NCBI RefSeq assembly: GCF_022008395.1
Contig: NZ_JAIRBB010000002.1
Coordinates: 62,001-126,000, forward strand
DNA: 64,000 nucleotides
Direction of reading: 5' to 3'
Origin: Aequorivita xiaoshiensis
GTDB lineage: Bacteria > Bacteroidota > Bacteroidia > Flavobacteriales > Flavobacteriaceae
Of the stretch, positions 62,370-64,000 are shown piece by piece (the stretch's first letter is position 1; every line of letters starts with the position of its first letter). The translations under genes were made by a program, and so were the position numbers. The notes beneath the pieces were generated by a model that was not told the origin of the DNA, made no database searches, and was given only the letters and a program-made list of their open reading frames with translations.

Positions 62370-63768
62370 AAGTGTGGTAAAACAACGCACCATTGGTAAA
62401 GAGGTATCTCTTACTGGGGTAGGCCTACATACTGGCAAGGAAGTTACAATTACGTTTAAACCTGCACCTGAAAACCATGGCTATTCTTTTGTAAGAATAG
62501 ATTTGGAAGGTCATCCTGAGATTGAAGCAGATGCCAATTTTGTAGTTAATACGCAACGCGGAACCAATTTGGAAAAGCGAGGTGTAAAAATCCAAACTTC
62601 AGAACACGTTCTTGCTGCATTAGTAGGACTTGAGGTTGATAACTGTATTATGGAGCTTAACGCTTCAGAACCGCCAATTATGGACGGGTCATCTAAGTAT
62701 TTTGTTGAAGCTATTGAAAAAGCTGGAATTGTAGAACAAGAAGCTGAAAGAGATGAGTATGTCGTAACTGAAGTTATTTCGTATGTAGATGAAGAATCAG
62801 GCAGTGAAATTATAGTTATGCCATCGGATGAATACCAAGTAACTACAATGGTAGATTTTGGCACTATGGTTTTAGGTACTCAAAATGCTTCATTAAAAAA
62901 GATTTCAGACTTTAAGGACGAAATTGCAAATGCACGAACTTTTAGTTTCCTTCACGAAATTGAAATGTTGTTAGAACACGGCCTAATTAAAGGTGGTGAT
63001 TTAAACAATGCTATTGTATATGTAGATAAAGAGCTTTCTCCAAATACTATGGAAAAGCTTCGCAAGGCTTTTGGGAAAGATAATATCTCGGTTAAGCCAA
63101 ATGGAATTCTAGACAACCTTACGCTTCATTATCCAAACGAAGCAGCTAGACATAAGTTGTTAGATGTTATTGGTGATTTAGCGCTGATTGGTACTCGAAT
63201 TCGCGGGAAGGTTATAGCTAATAAGCCAGGCCACCATGTAAATACACAATTTGCTAAAAAGCTTTCAAAGAGAATTAAAATTGAAAGACGAAATAAAGTT
63301 CCTAAATTTGATATCAACCAACCACCAGTAAAAGATGTAAATGAAATAATGGCTATGCTTCCACATAGACCACCATTTTTATTGGTTGACAAAATTATGG
63401 AAATGACCGAAACAGGGGTGGTAGGTCTTAAAAATGTGACTATGAACGAACCTTTCTTCGTTGGTCACTTCCCAGGAGCACCAGTTATGCCAGGAGTTTT
63501 AATTGTTGAAGCTATGGCACAAACAGGTGGTATTTTAGCATTAAGCACTGTACCAGACCCTGAAAACTACCTTACATTCTTTATGAAAATAAACAATGTA
63601 AAGTTTAAACAACAGGTTAATCCTGGAGATACACTTATATTTAAATTAGAACTAATTACCCCTATCCGCCGAGGAATTGTACATATGCAAGGAAACGCTT
63701 ATGCGAATGGTAAATTAGTTACAGAAGCTGAGCTTATGGCTCAAATGGTTAAAACAAAAAATTTATAA
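62362..63768 (+). CDS. lpxC/fabZ: LpxC-FabZ fusion: UDP-3-O-acyl-GlcNAc deacetylase / 3-hydroxyacyl-ACP dehydratase
   Basis: Bifunctional protein of 468 residues joining the committed lipid A deacetylase to a fatty-acid dehydratase. The LpxC part (1-300) has zinc ligands His in [15 protein letters not shown] and His/Asp in [14 protein letters not shown]. The FabZ part (about 320-465) has [14 protein letters not shown] and catalytic His/Glu in [21 protein letters not shown]. The fusion is typical of Bacteroidota and couples the two pathways that compete for 3-hydroxyacyl-ACP. ATG 62362 is preferred over TTG 62356. Confidence 0.97.
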   Translation: MNKSVVKQRTIGKEVSLTGVGLHTGKEVTITFKPAPENHGYSFVRIDLEGHPEIEADANFVVNTQRGTNLEKRGVKIQTSEHVLAALVGLEVDNCIMELNASEPPIMDGSSKYFVEAIEKAGIVEQEAERDEYVVTEVISYVDEESGSEIIVMPSDEYQVTTMVDFGTMVLGTQNASLKKISDFKDEIANARTFSFLHEIEMLLEHGLIKGGDLNNAIVYVDKELSPNTMEKLRKAFGKDNISVKPNGILDNLTLHYPNEAARHKLLDVIGDLALIGTRIRGKVIANKPGHHVNTQFAKKLSKRIKIERRNKVPKFDINQPPVKDVNEIMAMLPHRPPFLLVDKIMEMTETGVVGLKNVTMNEPFFVGHFPGAPVMPGVLIVEAMAQTGGILALSTVPDPENYLTFFMKINNVKFKQQVNPGDTLIFKLELITPIRRGIVHMQGNAYANGKLVTEAELMAQMVKTKNL

Positions 63769-64000
63769 ATGAACCAACCACTTGCATACGTCCATCCGGG
63801 CGCAAAAATTGCCAAAAACGTTGTGATAGAACCTTTCACAACAATCCATAATAACGTCGTAATTGGCGAAGGAACTTGGATTGGAAGTAATGTAACTATT
63901 ATGGAAGGTGCACGTATTGGTAAAAACTGTAATATTTTTCCAGGTGCTGTAATTTCTGCAGTTCCTCAAGATTTGAAATTTAAAGACGAAGAAACAACGG
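63769..64000 (+). CDS. lpxA: Acyl-ACP--UDP-GlcNAc O-acyltransferase, 3' end outside window
   Basis: The first 77 residues of LpxA, the first step of lipid A synthesis. They start MNQPLAYVHPGAKIAKNVV and continue as hexapeptide repeats (VIGEGTWIGSNVTIMEGARIG) with SAVPQDLKFKDEETT, the typical LpxA loop. The ATG immediately follows the lpxC-fabZ stop. The gene runs past the window end. Confidence 0.93.
   Translation, partial: MNQPLAYVHPGAKIAKNVVIEPFTTIHNNVVIGEGTWIGSNVTIMEGARIGKNCNIFPGAVISAVPQDLKFKDEETT

Noticed and set aside
62511-62864. A 117-codon minus-strand frame within lpxC-fabZ
   Set aside because: Serine/threonine-rich shadow of a conserved coding region.
1-64000. Search for tRNA, rRNA, CRISPR arrays, insertion sequences, integrases and defence islands
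   Set aside because: No cloverleaf, regular spaced repeats, transposase, integrase or restriction gene was seen on either strand.

Overview
The window reads as chromosomal DNA of a member of the Flavobacteriaceae (phylum Bacteroidota). The evidence is the low GC content, a TonB-dependent receptor, type IX secretion components (PorQ, PorX) with a matching C-terminal sorting-domain cargo, a fused LpxC-FabZ, 2TM-domain proteins, DUF4834 and DUF6252 proteins, and at least seventeen promoters with the Bacteroidota -7 box TAnnTTTG. I see no rRNA, tRNA, CRISPR array, prophage or insertion sequence. No gene-free stretch exceeds about 300 bases. Almost all of the window is core genome.

Layout. 1-2.7 kb: the end of a TonB-dependent receptor and a secreted partner. 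2.7-5.7 kb: a LytS/LytTR two-component cassette with three 2TM domains. 5.7-9.1 kb: a LETM1-like protein, a DUF4331 domain split over two genes, and an anti-sigma-like membrane protein without a sigma-binding domain. 9.2-12.7 kb: a large M36 metalloprotease exported by type IX secretion. 12.8-17.5 kb: FMN reductase, pabB, a SatD-like regulator with a DUF3307 membrane protein, and tilS. 17.7-22.2 kb: a glycolytic cluster (pfkA, gap, a BadF-type sugar kinase, pgi). 22.4-33.1 kb: YifB/ComM ATPase, a DUF2891 lipoprotein, an RluA pseudouridine synthase, a DEAD-box helicase, an EamA transporter, a GNAT protein, an outer-membrane protein and an ABC-F ATPase. 33.3-38.9 kb: a short polysaccharide export locus (Wza-like, Wzc-like, nucleotide-sugar dehydrogenase, epimerase). 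39-49.7 kb: two MsrB proteins, an M48 protease, a UMF1-type MFS transporter, a DUF6252 lipoprotein, Lon, PorQ, Cmk and MscL. 49.7-53.6 kb: an XRE regulator divergent from an M14 peptidase, an AsnC/Lrp regulator and YihY/BrkB. 53.7-59.8 kb: AroB, proline dehydrogenase, alanine dehydrogenase, TsaE and PorX. 60-64 kb: an HD phosphohydrolase and the lipid A genes lpxD, lpxC-fabZ and lpxA (cut by the window end).

How the genes connect. PorQ and PorX belong to the type IX secretion system that would export the M36 protease. LpxD, LpxC-FabZ and LpxA supply lipid A and fatty acid precursors to the outer membrane. The glycolytic genes lie on one strand with small gaps and probably share a promoter ahead of pfkA.

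The most unusual signals are regulatory. Three 22-bp palindromes spaced exactly 29 bp apart precede a SatD-like gene whose product looks like a degenerate class III nucleotide-cyclase fold joined to a helix-turn-helix. Five copies of GTTTAC-N4-GTAAAC surround the XRE regulator and the M14 peptidase, with -7 boxes embedded in them. An RluA-type gene has coding sequence extending well upstream of any canonical start codon. A 32-codon leader ORF ends in an ATGA overlap with lpxD. These are sequence readings and have not been tested.
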